Assembly: GCF_002139855.1 (NCBI RefSeq)
Contig: NZ_CP018789.1
Location: 744,001 to 808,000 of the forward strand
DNA: 64,000 nucleotides
Source: Campylobacter porcelli
GTDB taxonomy: Bacteria; Campylobacterota; Campylobacteria; Campylobacterales; Campylobacteraceae
Direction of reading: 5' to 3'
How positions within the stretch are numbered: the first letter of the stretch is position 1; every line of letters starts with the position of its first letter. This document shows, piece by piece, positions 26,889 through 35,538 of the stretch. The position numbers and the translations under genes are program-made. The notes beneath the pieces were generated by a model. That model saw only the letters and a program-made list of their open reading frames with translations, was not told where the DNA came from and ran no database searches.

Positions 26889-28896
26889 AATTGGAGTAGA
26901 AGAGCTTCCTGCGATACCATTTTTAAAAGAGCTTGGCAATATCAAGCCTAAATTTAAAGCCGTATTAGATGAGTATAATATTAAGTGTGATTTTAAGCTT
27001 GATTATACCCCTAGAAGAGTTGTATTGCATGGTGATATGGATGAATTCGCTGGTGATAAGGTGGTTGAGAGTATCGGCGCACCAAAGCATGTGGCGCTAG
27101 GTAGTGATCATAATTGGTCCGCAGCGGCGATAGGATTTGCCAAAAAGTGCAGTATAAGCTTAGATGAGCTGAAATTTGAAAATATTAATGGCAAAGAGGT
27201 TTTGTATCATAAGAGCGTGATTAAGGGAGATTTGAGTAAAAATCTGCTTGATAAGGTTATAAATAAGTTTATATCATCTTTAAATTTCGGTAAATCTATG
27301 AGATGGGGAGATGGCAAGTATGAGTTTATCCGTCCGATTAGATCTATTGTAGCGGTTTTGGATGATGAATTAGTGGATATGGAGATTTATGGCGTTAGGT
27401 CGCAAATGGCATTTTATCCGCATAGATATTATGGCTATGAGATGGTAAAATTTAGTAGTATAGATGAGTATTATAGTGCTTTAGAGCTTAATGGAGTTAT
27501 CCTTAATGCTGATAATAGACGCCAAAAAATCTTAAATGAATTTAAACAAATAGAGCAAAATAGTGGTTTAAAAATCGAATTAGATGAGGATTTGCTAGAT
27601 GAAGTTGTGGCTATTACAGAGATGCCTACCGCGCTTATGGGTAGCTTTGAAAAGGAATTTTTAGAGGTGCCAAGCGAGGTTATTGTTACTTCTATGAAGG
27701 AAAATCAGCGATATTTCCCATTATATAATCAAGATGGAAAATTAAGCAATCACTTTGTGGTAGTTAGCAATTCTATTAGCAGCGATTCAAATTTAATAAT
27801 CAAAGGCAATGAAAAGGTGCTAAGAGCTAGACTTAGTGATGCTAAATTTTTTTGGGAGAGTGATTTAGCTAGTGAGTTTAGCTCAGCGAAATTAAAAAAT
27901 ATCACCTATTTAGCCGGTCTTGGCTCAATGTATGATAAAGAGATTAGAGAGCGTGATATTGCAAGAGAGCTAGCTAAAATCTATGAAAAAGAGCTTAAAG
28001 ATGAGTTTGGCGGTGAGTTTATAGATGAGCTTGATCGTGCTGTGATGCTTAGTAAGGCTGATCTTACTACCTCGATGGTGTATGAATTTACTGATCTTCA
28101 AGGGATTATGGGGAGCTATTACGCTCAGTATAGAAAGGAAAATCGCTTTGTAGTTGAGGCTATAAAAGAGCAGTATCTGCCTAATAAAGAGGGTAGCGTT
28201 TGTCCTAAGAGCTACTTTTCTAGTATGGTAGCACTATCTTCTAAGCTTGATACTTTGATGGGGTTATTTAGTATAAATAAAATCCCAACAGGCAATAAAG
28301 ACCCATACGCATTAAGGCGAGCCGCAGCTGGGATTATACGCATTGTTTTAAATTTAAATATAGAGTTTGATATTAAAAAAATCCTATCTTTAATAGCTAA
28401 AAATTATGCTAAATTTAACTTAAATAGCTTAGAGGAATTTATCACAGATAGGCTTTATACTATGTATAGTGCTAATCCATCGGTTATAAAAGCTTGTTTA
28501 AATAGCGGTATAAGCGATATTAAGAGATTAAACTCAGCAATAATCGCTCTAGATGAAATCAGCAAAGATAGCGAATTTAAAGAGAATTTCTCCACATTTA
28601 AGCGATTAGCTAATATCATTAAAGATAGCAAAATTATCAAAGTAGATGAGAGTCTAATGGAGCATGAGAGCGAAAGAGCATTACACCTAGCATTTATCTC
28701 TTTAAAGCTAGATATTAGCGATACAAAGGGCTATTTATCAACTCTATTTAATCTCAAGCCACAAATTGATGAGTATTTTGATAATGTTATGATTAATAGC
28801 GATGATCCAAAGATTAAGGCAAATCGTATATCGATAATTGGTCAAATTTACCAAGCATTCTTAAAAGTAGCTGATATTAAAGAGATAACTATATGA
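26872..28896 (+). CDS. glyS: glycyl-tRNA synthetase, beta subunit
   Basis: Beta chain of the alpha2-beta2 glycyl-tRNA synthetase. The 674-residue product starts MRMLIEIGVEELPA, the typical GlyS opening, and contains the conserved GKSMRWG (about 141-147), YTPRRVVL, ENQRYFPL (about 276-283), DAKFFWESDL and KLDTLMGLF(S) segments, with the HD-like and anticodon regions in the second half. I chose ATG 26872, five bases after GGAGAG; ATG 26860 and 26878 are alternatives. glyQ is not in the window. Confidence 0.95.
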   Translation: MRMLIEIGVEELPAIPFLKELGNIKPKFKAVLDEYNIKCDFKLDYTPRRVVLHGDMDEFAGDKVVESIGAPKHVALGSDHNWSAAAIGFAKKCSISLDELKFENINGKEVLYHKSVIKGDLSKNLLDKVINKFISSLNFGKSMRWGDGKYEFIRPIRSIVAVLDDELVDMEIYGVRSQMAFYPHRYYGYEMVKFSSIDEYYSALELNGVILNADNRRQKILNEFKQIEQNSGLKIELDEDLLDEVVAITEMPTALMGSFEKEFLEVPSEVIVTSMKENQRYFPLYNQDGKLSNHFVVVSNSISSDSNLIIKGNEKVLRARLSDAKFFWESDLASEFSSAKLKNITYLAGLGSMYDKEIRERDIARELAKIYEKELKDEFGGEFIDELDRAVMLSKADLTTSMVYEFTDLQGIMGSYYAQYRKENRFVVEAIKEQYLPNKEGSVCPKSYFSSMVALSSKLDTLMGLFSINKIPTGNKDPYALRRAAAGIIRIVLNLNIEFDIKKILSLIAKNYAKFNLNSLEEFITDRLYTMYSANPSVIKACLNSGISDIKRLNSAIIALDEISKDSEFKENFSTFKRLANIIKDSKIIKVDESLMEHESERALHLAFISLKLDISDTKGYLSTLFNLKPQIDEYFDNVMINSDDPKIKANRISIIGQIYQAFLKVADIKEITI

Positions 28897-28901
28897 TTTT
28901 A

Positions 28902-28920
28902 GATCCCGCTTTAAGGGATC
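28902..28920. terminator. hairpin between convergent glyS and lipoprotein gene
   Basis: Inverted repeat GATCCC/GGGATC with a 7-base loop placed 5 bases after the glyS stop, with GATTTTAAAT following on the plus strand. It probably ends glyS transcripts and may serve both directions. Confidence 0.6.
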
Positions 28921-28942
28921 GATTTTAAATGAAATTTAAAGA

Positions 28943-29305
28943 TTAAAATAGGGCTTTAAATAGCTTTTTAGAATCTAGATGATACTCGATTGCTATTTTA
29001 TTTTGCTCTCTATGATTTTTTAGATATTGTGCGATTTTGCTTGAAATTTCATCAAATTTAATTCTATTTATAGCCTTTTTTCCACTTATTATAAGCGTTA
29101 AATTATCTTTATTTGAGTCTATTTGAACATCGTGTAGTATATCATTGTATCCAAGCATTATATCTCTTTTATTATGCTCATTTGCATCCATAAAATCCAC
29201 TTCTATATTGTATGATTGTATGGATAAATCATCTATATTCTGACTCTTTTGAGCACAGCCACTAAGGCAGATTAAACAAGGTAGTATTAAATGTAAAATT
29301 CTCAT
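28943..29305 (-). CDS. small lipoprotein, function unknown
   Basis: 120-residue product with a lipoprotein signal peptide (hydrophobic residues about 4-14) and the lipobox LSGC just after. The mature part is polar and mostly alternating strands and helices, with no family I recognise. I chose ATG 29305, five bases after GGAG; ATG 29308 is directly adjacent. It is a single-gene unit converging on glyS. Location is presumably periplasmic face of the inner or outer membrane; no neighbour suggests a role. Confidence 0.65.
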   Translation of the reverse strand: MRILHLILPCLICLSGCAQKSQNIDDLSIQSYNIEVDFMDANEHNKRDIMLGYNDILHDVQIDSNKDNLTLIISGKKAINRIKFDEISSKIAQYLKNHREQNKIAIEYHLDSKKLFKALF

Positions 29306-29391
29306 CATAGCTCCAAAAATTTGGTTGGAATTTTAGCATAAATTTAATTATCAAAATATAAATTTCAAAGTTAGATTAAGGAATTTTGGGT

Positions 29392-29397
29392 ATTATT
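29392..29397 (+). promoter_or_regulatory. probable -10 box for the small acidic protein and M23 peptidase
   Basis: TATTAT, one mismatch to the consensus, 25 bases upstream of the GTG at 29422, in AT-rich DNA. Confidence 0.4.
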
Positions 29398-29421
29398 GCG
29401 AAAATTTTTTAAGGAGACATA

Positions 29422-29631
29422 GTGAGTTTTGATGAATTAGAATTAGAAGCGATTATACAAGAGGTTTTAGAAGAGTGTGGGGAGTTTGAAAATTTAGATG
29501 ATGAAGAGCTTTATGAGCTTATTGAAAAGATTAAAGAGCTAACAGATGGCGATACAGAAGAGGCGTATGAACAGCTAAATGGATACTCTCCAATTAGTAG
29601 AAAAAGATTTTTATCCCTATATTCAGTTTGA
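29422..29631 (+). CDS. small acidic protein, function unknown
   Basis: A 69-residue, strongly acidic, helical protein starting at GTG 29422 after a good AAGGAGA site. Roughly a third of its residues are Asp or Glu (for example LDDEELYELIEKIKEL). The C-terminal end changes to a basic SRKRFLSLYSV. No signal peptide or domain is seen. It ends three bases before the M23 peptidase start and the two are likely co-expressed. Confidence 0.6.
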   Translation: MSFDELELEAIIQEVLEECGEFENLDDEELYELIEKIKELTDGDTEEAYEQLNGYSPISRKRFLSLYSV

Positions 29632-29633
29632 TT

Positions 29634-30440
29634 ATGCGAGTAGTTTTCTCTCTTTTGATTTTTGCTCTATTTAGCTGGGGTAATACTATATTTAATGGTG
29701 GATTAGAGATTATTAGCATTGAGTCAGATTACGCAGGAGAGCTAAGGGTTAATGATAAAAGCTCGTTATGGCTAGATCACCCTAAGAAAGATGGGGTAAA
29801 AGTAGCTTTTATTCCTGTGAGCTATTATGCTAAAAATGATATAAATATCACAAATAGCTTAAATAATCAAAGTAGCTCAATGTTATTAAAATTAGAACAA
29901 AAAAGCTATAAAAAAGAGAGTATAAGCGTAGCTCCAGCAAAGGCAAATCCACCTAAAAATGTGATGAAACGCATAGAAAAAGAAAGAGATGAGGCTACGC
30001 AGATATATAGGACTTTTAGTCCAAATTTGCTAGTAAATAGCCAGTTTATATCTCCGATGAATAGCTTTATTACCAGTCAGTATGGGAATGCTAGAGTGTT
30101 TAATGGTAGTGTTAAAAGCTATCATGGTGGGGTTGATTATAGGGCGGCTATAGGGCAGAGTGTGATAAGTGCTAATGATGGCATTGTAAGAATCGCTAAA
30201 GATAGATATTATGCTGGAAAGAGCGTTGTGATAGACCATGGTGGCGGGATTTACACTCAGTATTACCATCTAGATAGAATTGATGTTAAAGTAGGGCAAA
30301 AGGTTCTTAAAGGCGATAAAATCGGTCTAAGTGGTGCAACTGGTAGGGTAAGTGGCCCACATTTACACTTTGGTGTGGTAGTGCAAAATATTCAAGTCGA
30401 TCCATTAGTTTTTATAGAAAAATTCAACTCTCTTTTTTAA
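29634..30440 (+). CDS. M23 family peptidoglycan metallopeptidase
   Basis: Periplasmic peptidase expected to cut peptidoglycan cross-links or stem peptides. From ATG 29634 the 268-residue product has a signal peptide (about 1-15), a linker domain, and a C-terminal LytM/M23 domain with the zinc ligands in YHGGVDYRA (about 163-171; His and Asp) and GPHLHFGV (about 241-248; HxH), plus DHGGGIYTQYYHL. All ligands are present, so it should be active. An M23 gene follows glyS in C. jejuni (Cj1235), and such enzymes influence helical cell shape in related bacteria. TTG 29628 is an alternative start. Confidence 0.88.
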   Translation: MRVVFSLLIFALFSWGNTIFNGGLEIISIESDYAGELRVNDKSSLWLDHPKKDGVKVAFIPVSYYAKNDINITNSLNNQSSSMLLKLEQKSYKKESISVAPAKANPPKNVMKRIEKERDEATQIYRTFSPNLLVNSQFISPMNSFITSQYGNARVFNGSVKSYHGGVDYRAAIGQSVISANDGIVRIAKDRYYAGKSVVIDHGGGIYTQYYHLDRIDVKVGQKVLKGDKIGLSGATGRVSGPHLHFGVVVQNIQVDPLVFIEKFNSLF

Positions 30441-30467
30441 ATTCACATTTTTTCAACAAGATCTATA

Positions 30468-30473
30468 TATAAT
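30468..30473 (+). promoter_or_regulatory. -10 box for periplasmic protein and two-component system
   Basis: TATAAT 30 bases before the ATG at 30504. About 20 bases upstream, at the -35 position, lies TTCAC (30442-30446) followed 11 bases on by TCAAC (30453-30457), which resembles a degenerate direct repeat. Confidence 0.6.
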
Positions 30474-30503
30474 TTCGCTATATTTTAATACAAAGGATTT
30501 AAG

Positions 30504-30887
30504 ATGAAAAAAGTGTTAAGTATAGCCTTAATAGCTATGGTAGGTAGTAGTATAGCATTTGGTGCTGATAGCCCAGCTAGTTTAAGCAAAGAGATGTTTG
30601 AGTTTAAAAAAGAAGCTAGTAGGGAGTATTATAAAATTCAAGAAGGTTGCGATAAAATTCACGACAAAATAACAAAAGCAACCCAAAATATGGATGCTAA
30701 ACAAAAAGAGGAATTTTATAAGGAATTTAGATACCAAATGCGTCAAAATATGGCAAAACTAGGTAAAGATGAGAAGTTTTATAAGGGAATTTGTGCTGGT
30801 AAAAGAGTAAAATATCATCACGAGCGTCCAGGTAAATTTACCTATGACTATCCAAATTGTATAAATTTAGATTGCCCGGCGAGATAG
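30504..30887 (+). CDS. small periplasmic protein, function unknown
   Basis: 127-residue protein with a clear signal peptide (MKKVLSIALIAMVGSSIAFG, cleavage likely after AFG or FGA). The mature part is charged and helical (KEMFEFKKEASREYYKIQEG, KEEFYKEFRYQM), contains four cysteines (one near residue 49, one near 97 and two in the C-terminal NCINLDC), and a His/Lys-rich YHHERPGKF. It lies 3 bases before a response regulator gene and probably shares its promoter, so it may be a target or accessory of that two-component system. I do not recognise a family. Confidence 0.7.
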   Translation: MKKVLSIALIAMVGSSIAFGADSPASLSKEMFEFKKEASREYYKIQEGCDKIHDKITKATQNMDAKQKEEFYKEFRYQMRQNMAKLGKDEKFYKGICAGKRVKYHHERPGKFTYDYPNCINLDCPAR

Positions 30888-30890
30888 ATT

Positions 30891-31559
30891 GTGAGTAGCA
30901 AAATACTTCTTATAGAAGATGAGCCAATGCTTTGTGAGATGATTAAAGATTATCTTACAGAGCAAGGCTATGAAGTAGTAAGTAGTGATAACTATGATGA
31001 TGGATTAAGCCTAGCGTATGAGGGTAAATTTGATATTTTTATCTTTGATGTTAAGATTATTGGGGGTAATGGCTTTGAGTTGCTTAGTAATCTTAGAAGC
31101 TCAGGAGTAGATACTCCATCTATTTTTATAACATCGTTAAATGATATAAGTGATTTAGCCAAAGGGTTTAAAAGTGGTTGCGATGACTATATCAAAAAGC
31201 CATTTGAATTAGCAGAGTTACATTTAAGGGTAGATAATATCTTAAAACGCAAATTTAGCCACTCAAGTAGTGATAGCTATGTAGAAATTTCTCCAAATAT
31301 AAAATTTGATATAATCCAAAAAAAGCTAATCAAAGATAATAAAATAGTCCAAATTGCTAAAAAAGAGGCTGATTTGCTAGTATTATTATTAAAAAATCGT
31401 GGCAAAATATTAAGCAGAGATGAGATTTATATGAATTTATGGGATTATGGGCAAATACCAAGTGAGCTTAGCTTAAGAGTTTATATCAGAAATTTACGCA
31501 AAATCATAGGCGAGGAGAGGATAATCTCGCATCCAAAAATAGGCTATGAATATGTATAG
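30891..31559 (+). CDS. OmpR-family response regulator
   Basis: The 222-residue protein has a receiver domain with acidic residues at 9-11, phospho-acceptor Asp53 in IFIFDVKIIGG, the threonine in FITSLND and the lysine in CDDYIKKPFE, followed by an OmpR-type winged helix with SLRVYIRNLRKIIG. The start is GTG 30891. Together with the sensor that follows (14-base overlap) it forms a complete two-component pair. The placement behind a small periplasmic protein and the promoter repeat recall the DccRS system of C. jejuni, but identity is not proven. Confidence 0.85.
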   Translation: MSSKILLIEDEPMLCEMIKDYLTEQGYEVVSSDNYDDGLSLAYEGKFDIFIFDVKIIGGNGFELLSNLRSSGVDTPSIFITSLNDISDLAKGFKSGCDDYIKKPFELAELHLRVDNILKRKFSHSSSDSYVEISPNIKFDIIQKKLIKDNKIVQIAKKEADLLVLLLKNRGKILSRDEIYMNLWDYGQIPSELSLRVYIRNLRKIIGEERIISHPKIGYEYV

Positions 31560-32685
31560 TAAAAAGTATATTTTACCAATATTTTTGCTATATACTCTCT
31601 CTAGTATGATTTTTTTAATCGGATTTGCCACTATGTATTATAAAGAGGCCAAATTCGATATAATCAAACGAGATATGATACGTATGGAGGCATTTGCTAA
31701 AGAGCTTGAGTACCTTCTTCGCTTAAATGATAATATAGATAATATTATGAAACTAGCAAGTCTTTACCCAATCAATCTTTATAATATTAAAACAAATAAG
31801 TATATATATAAAAGCTTTGATATTCCTAAATTTAAAGATAAATTTTATGAGACTTCTGATGCTTTGTATATGAGAGAGAATATCCACTCAAAAAGGCGAG
31901 CAATAGAGCTATTTGTAGAGTTAAAAAGCGAAGATACTATTAAGGATATAAATCAGCTTTTTTGGCGTGTGTGGCTTATTGCTGGGGCGGTTTTTGTTTT
32001 AGTTGGGCTTATTGCTTTTGTTTTGGTTAAGCTTGCGTATTTGCCACTTTTAGCGCAGATAAAAGCGCTTAATAACTTTATCACAGATACTACGCATGAG
32101 ATTAATACTCCTTTGAGTGTGATACTTATGAGTAGTGAGATGTTTGATAAAAATCCACCAAAATATTTAGAAAATATCAAAATAGCAGCCAAAACTCTGA
32201 GTGGAATTTATAATGATTTGGCTTTGAATTTAAAGAATAATCCAAATGTTATTAGTAAATTTAATATCCAAACTCTGCTTGAGAGTCGCATTAAGCTATT
32301 TGAGCTTTCAGCTAATTCAAAGGGGCTTAAATTTGAGATTAATTCTAACTCTTTTGAGCTATCTAGCGATATACAAAAAGTTGGTAAAATATTAGATAAT
32401 CTCATATCAAATGCGATAAAATATAGTAACAAAAATTCCAAAATTATTATCAATTTAGACCAAAATAGCTTTGAGATAATCAACTTTGGAGCTACTATCT
32501 CTAAAGAGAATATAGACAAAATCTATGATAAATTCAGCCGTTTTGATACGCAAAATGGTGGCTTTGGGATTGGGCTTAGTTTGGTTAAGCGATATTGTGA
32601 TGAGCTTGGTCTTAGTATCGAGTGTGAAAGTGGCGATAATCAAACTAAATTTAGAGTGATTTTAAGAGATTTTAAAGATAGATAA
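31546..32685 (+). CDS. sensor histidine kinase
   Basis: Membrane sensor partner of the preceding regulator. The 379-residue product has two membrane spans (about 9-31 and 142-163) enclosing a periplasmic sensor loop of about 110 residues, then a dimerisation/phosphoacceptor segment with His184 in THEINTPLSVI, an N box LDNLISNAIKYS (about 284-295), and a G box FGIGLSLVKRY. There is no evident HAMP domain. Start is ATG 31546, although ATG 31552 has a better-spaced AGG. It ends at a strong hairpin shared with lutC. Confidence 0.86.
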   Translation: MNMYSKKYILPIFLLYTLSSMIFLIGFATMYYKEAKFDIIKRDMIRMEAFAKELEYLLRLNDNIDNIMKLASLYPINLYNIKTNKYIYKSFDIPKFKDKFYETSDALYMRENIHSKRRAIELFVELKSEDTIKDINQLFWRVWLIAGAVFVLVGLIAFVLVKLAYLPLLAQIKALNNFITDTTHEINTPLSVILMSSEMFDKNPPKYLENIKIAAKTLSGIYNDLALNLKNNPNVISKFNIQTLLESRIKLFELSANSKGLKFEINSNSFELSSDIQKVGKILDNLISNAIKYSNKNSKIIINLDQNSFEIINFGATISKENIDKIYDKFSRFDTQNGGFGIGLSLVKRYCDELGLSIECESGDNQTKFRVILRDFKDR

Positions 32686-32688
32686 TTG

Positions 32689-32709
32689 GCATGGAGAGTC
32701 TCTCCATGC
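32689..32709. terminator. bidirectional terminator hairpin
   Basis: Perfect 9-base-pair inverted repeat GCATGGAGA/TCTCCATGC with a 3-base loop between two convergent genes. ATTTTAAT follows on the plus strand, fitting a terminator for the kinase operon and possibly for lutC. Confidence 0.75.
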
Positions 32710-32713
32710 GATT

Positions 32714-33373
32714 TTAATATAAAATTAAATGTGCTTTTTGTGAGCCATGAACGCCAAAAACAGTTATAAGCTCTATATCGGCTGTCCTAGATGGCCCAGC
32801 GATAAATAAAATATTGCTTGGTAATTTGCCGTTTTGATCGACTTTTAGAGCGTTTAGAGCGCTTACTAGTGAGTTTTTGACTTTATCTTTTTTAAGTAAA
32901 ACTATACAAAGATTTGGAGCTAGACTTAGCATTCTAGGTTGAGCTTGGCTAGATTTTAGCAATGCTACGCCATGAGAGCTGACGCCGTATTCGGCATGAA
33001 CTATAGAGAACTCACTATGAAATACATCGCTTCTTAGCTCTTCTATAGGCTTATCGAAGCAGATTTTTTGATCAGCTTTAATCTTATCTAAATTTAAATT
33101 CAACCCACTTCCATAGATCATTTTTTTATACCCATAGCTAGCTACAACCTCATTTATCGTATCTTCTAGAGCTGATGGCTCGCACTCATGGACGATATAT
33201 TTGTTATCGCTCATTTTTTGCTTCATTTCAGTAAGAGCATTATCTGTAGTTTGGATATGCTCTACTGGATCTATGCTAGGAGTGGATTCATGGCCTGTGA
33301 TTTTGTAGCTATCTTTTAAGCGAGAAAGAATTAAATTTTTTGATTTAGCTGAAATTTCATCTATTCTATTCAT
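32714..33373 (-). CDS. lutC: lactate utilization protein LutC
   Basis: LutC is the third subunit of the LutABC iron-sulfur L-lactate oxidation system. I chose ATG 33373, six bases after GGAAGGAG, giving 219 residues starting MNRIDEISAKSK. The DUF162/LUD-domain pattern is visible in the second half: VSSHGVALLKSSQAQPRMLSL-type strand region (about 130-150) and FIAGPSRTADIELI (about 190-203), including the conserved GPSRTADIE signature. It overlaps lutB by 8 bases and is the last gene of the lactate operon. Confidence 0.9.
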   Translation of the reverse strand: MNRIDEISAKSKNLILSRLKDSYKITGHESTPSIDPVEHIQTTDNALTEMKQKMSDNKYIVHECEPSALEDTINEVVASYGYKKMIYGSGLNLNLDKIKADQKICFDKPIEELRSDVFHSEFSIVHAEYGVSSHGVALLKSSQAQPRMLSLAPNLCIVLLKKDKVKNSLVSALNALKVDQNGKLPSNILFIAGPSRTADIELITVFGVHGSQKAHLILY

Positions 33374-34799
33374 AGCGAACTCCTTCCATATTTTCAAGCT
33401 CTTTATATAGATCTTTTTTAATCTGTGGTAGCTCTTTGTATTGGCTCCAGCTTTTTATAACTGGGATTGAGTTTTGGAATTTATGTAAAACTGAGTTAAA
33501 TAGATGAGTTTTACTAAGGCTAAATCTCCATAAAGCACCATTTGTAGCGATCTTAGCAAACTGCTTCATCGCAAATGCTTCGGCTCTATTTTTATGGCTA
33601 TTTTGCGTGCTAAGTGGTGGATTTTTGCCTTGGCCAACTTTATTTGCTCTTAGCTTTCTAATTAGATCAGCTAGCGGGATTCTAACAGGGCAAACCTCAC
33701 TACATCTACCACAAAGCGAACAAAATGTAAGTATGTCACCGGTTGCTTCCATACCAAAGATATTTGGGCTAATAACTTCGCCAATAGGCCCTGGATAGAT
33801 AGTTTGATAGCTATGGCCGCCGATTTTGTCATATACAGGGCAGAAATTCATACACGCCCCACATCTAATACATCTAAGAGCCTCATAGTAGTCATGATGA
33901 GCTAGCATATCACTTCTGTGATGATCAAATAGTATCAAATGAACCTCTTTGGGCCCATCGAATTCATCATTTCTTGGGGCTGTGATTATGTTGTTATATG
34001 TAGGGATGAATTGTCCCGTGGCTGATGGTGTGAGTAGATGAACCATAGTAGCAGCATCTTCAAAGCTCTCCATAACCTTCTCAATCCCACAAAGTGCAAC
34101 ATGGATTTTAGGAGCGGTAGTACACATTCTACCATTTCCTTCATTTTCAATGAGCCAAAATGCGCCCTCTTTAGACATAGCGAAATTCACACCACTAAGC
34201 CCCATCTCTAAGCCTTCAAACTGATCTCTTAAATGTTTTCTAGCTATTTGATTTAGTTTTTCTGGTTCGCTTTCTAAATTTGAGCCTAATTTTTCTTGAA
34301 AAATTTTGCCTATTTCATTGCGATTTTTATGGATTGCTGGGACGACTATATGGACTGGTGCTTCATCATTTAATTGTATTATTAGCTCACCAAGGTCAGT
34401 CTCAACAGCATTTAATCCCTTATTAGCTAGATAGTGATTAAGGCCGATCTCTTCGCTAGCCATAGATTTGCCTTTTAATATCTTTTTGATATTGTTTTGG
34501 CGCATTAACTCATATATTATCTCACAAGCATCAGTAGCTGAGCTAGCCCAATGGACTTTAATGCCGTTTTTTGTGGCATTTTTTTCGAATTCAATTAATC
34601 TATCGCTAAGAGACATTAGGGCGTTATTTTTAGCTTTTTTAGCCTTATCTCTTAATCCTTGCCAATTATTAAATTTCGCATTTATCACATTTAGGCGGTT
34701 TTTTTGTAAGGTGTGCATAGCGACTGTGAGATTTTGTCTTAATTGAGTATCGCCAAGTTTGATTTTTACGATTTGTTCGTGTGGCATTTTTTTACTCAT
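33366..34799 (-). CDS. lutB: L-lactate oxidation iron-sulfur protein LutB
   Basis: 477-residue LutB/LldF-type protein. The first 300 residues form the LUD domain (for example KGKSMASEEIGLN and LSGVNFAMSKEGAFWL), then two 4Fe-4S motifs follow, CIRCGACMNFCPVY (about 310-323) and CSLCGRCSEVCPVRIP (about 360-375), and a C-terminal helical part. All eight cluster cysteines are present. With LutA and LutC it should oxidise L-lactate to pyruvate and feed electrons to the chain. It overlaps lutA by 4 bases. Confidence 0.93.
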   Translation of the reverse strand: MSKKMPHEQIVKIKLGDTQLRQNLTVAMHTLQKNRLNVINAKFNNWQGLRDKAKKAKNNALMSLSDRLIEFEKNATKNGIKVHWASSATDACEIIYELMRQNNIKKILKGKSMASEEIGLNHYLANKGLNAVETDLGELIIQLNDEAPVHIVVPAIHKNRNEIGKIFQEKLGSNLESEPEKLNQIARKHLRDQFEGLEMGLSGVNFAMSKEGAFWLIENEGNGRMCTTAPKIHVALCGIEKVMESFEDAATMVHLLTPSATGQFIPTYNNIITAPRNDEFDGPKEVHLILFDHHRSDMLAHHDYYEALRCIRCGACMNFCPVYDKIGGHSYQTIYPGPIGEVISPNIFGMEATGDILTFCSLCGRCSEVCPVRIPLADLIRKLRANKVGQGKNPPLSTQNSHKNRAEAFAMKQFAKIATNGALWRFSLSKTHLFNSVLHKFQNSIPVIKSWSQYKELPQIKKDLYKELENMEGVRYE

Positions 34800-35533
34800 A
34801 GAGATACTCCTTCTAAGCGTTTAATCAAGAAATCATATAGATGAAGACATTTGATATCTACGCCATTTCGTTTCATTGTGCCTGAAATATTTAATAAGCA
34901 ACCACCATCGCCACTTATCAAGTAGCTAGCACCTGTATTTTTGATATCTTCTATTTTGGCTAGTGCCATTGCGTTTGAGATATCGCTCTCTTTGATTGAG
35001 AATGTCCCACCAAATCCGCAGCACTCCTCTTCATGTTCAAGCTCGATTAACTCTACATTTGATAGTTTGCGGATTAAATTTTTGCTAGATTCTACGCTTT
35101 TAGCTACTCTTAAAGCGTGGCAATTAGAGTGCCATGCGACTTTGATTTTATCGCCTTTATCTTGGTAATCTACTTTTAGAATTTCATCTAAGTATTGACT
35201 TAGATCATATACCCTAGCGGCGAATTTTTGAACCTTGTCAAATTCGCTACTGCCTTCAAAAAGCTCTAAATAATCATGCCCCATCATACCAGCGCAAGAG
35301 CCACTAGGGACGATAATCGGGATATCTTCATCAAATAAATTTATATTATGCATAGCTACGGCTCTACTCTCATCAAAATATCCGCTATTAAAAGATGGTT
35401 GAGAGCAACAGGTTTGATTTTTTTTGAAAATCACCTCCACGCCCTGGCGGCGTAGAAGTTTAATAGCATTTAAAACGCTATCTTGCATAGCAGCACTACC
35501 AAGGCAAGTAGCGAAAAAATATACTTTTCTCAT
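34796..35533 (-). CDS. lutA: (Fe-S)-binding protein LutA
   Basis: 245-residue LutA/LldE protein with two CCG-type cysteine domains: CCSQPSFNSGYF (about 42-53) with SGSCAGMM (about 77-84), and EECCGFGGTFSIK (about 167-179) with SGDGGCLLN (about 206-214). Such motifs ligate 4Fe-4S clusters. The N-terminus KVYFFATCLGS is standard. It starts 5 bases after the end of lctP, and is coupled to lutB by a 4-base overlap. Confidence 0.93.
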   Translation of the reverse strand: MRKVYFFATCLGSAAMQDSVLNAIKLLRRQGVEVIFKKNQTCCSQPSFNSGYFDESRAVAMHNINLFDEDIPIIVPSGSCAGMMGHDYLELFEGSSEFDKVQKFAARVYDLSQYLDEILKVDYQDKGDKIKVAWHSNCHALRVAKSVESSKNLIRKLSNVELIELEHEEECCGFGGTFSIKESDISNAMALAKIEDIKNTGASYLISGDGGCLLNISGTMKRNGVDIKCLHLYDFLIKRLEGVSL

Positions 35534-35538
35534 AGATA

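Noticed and set aside
33374-33397. Longer LutC start at 33397
   Set aside because: ATG 33373 has a GGAAGGAG site six bases upstream; the longer frame only reads through that ribosome site.
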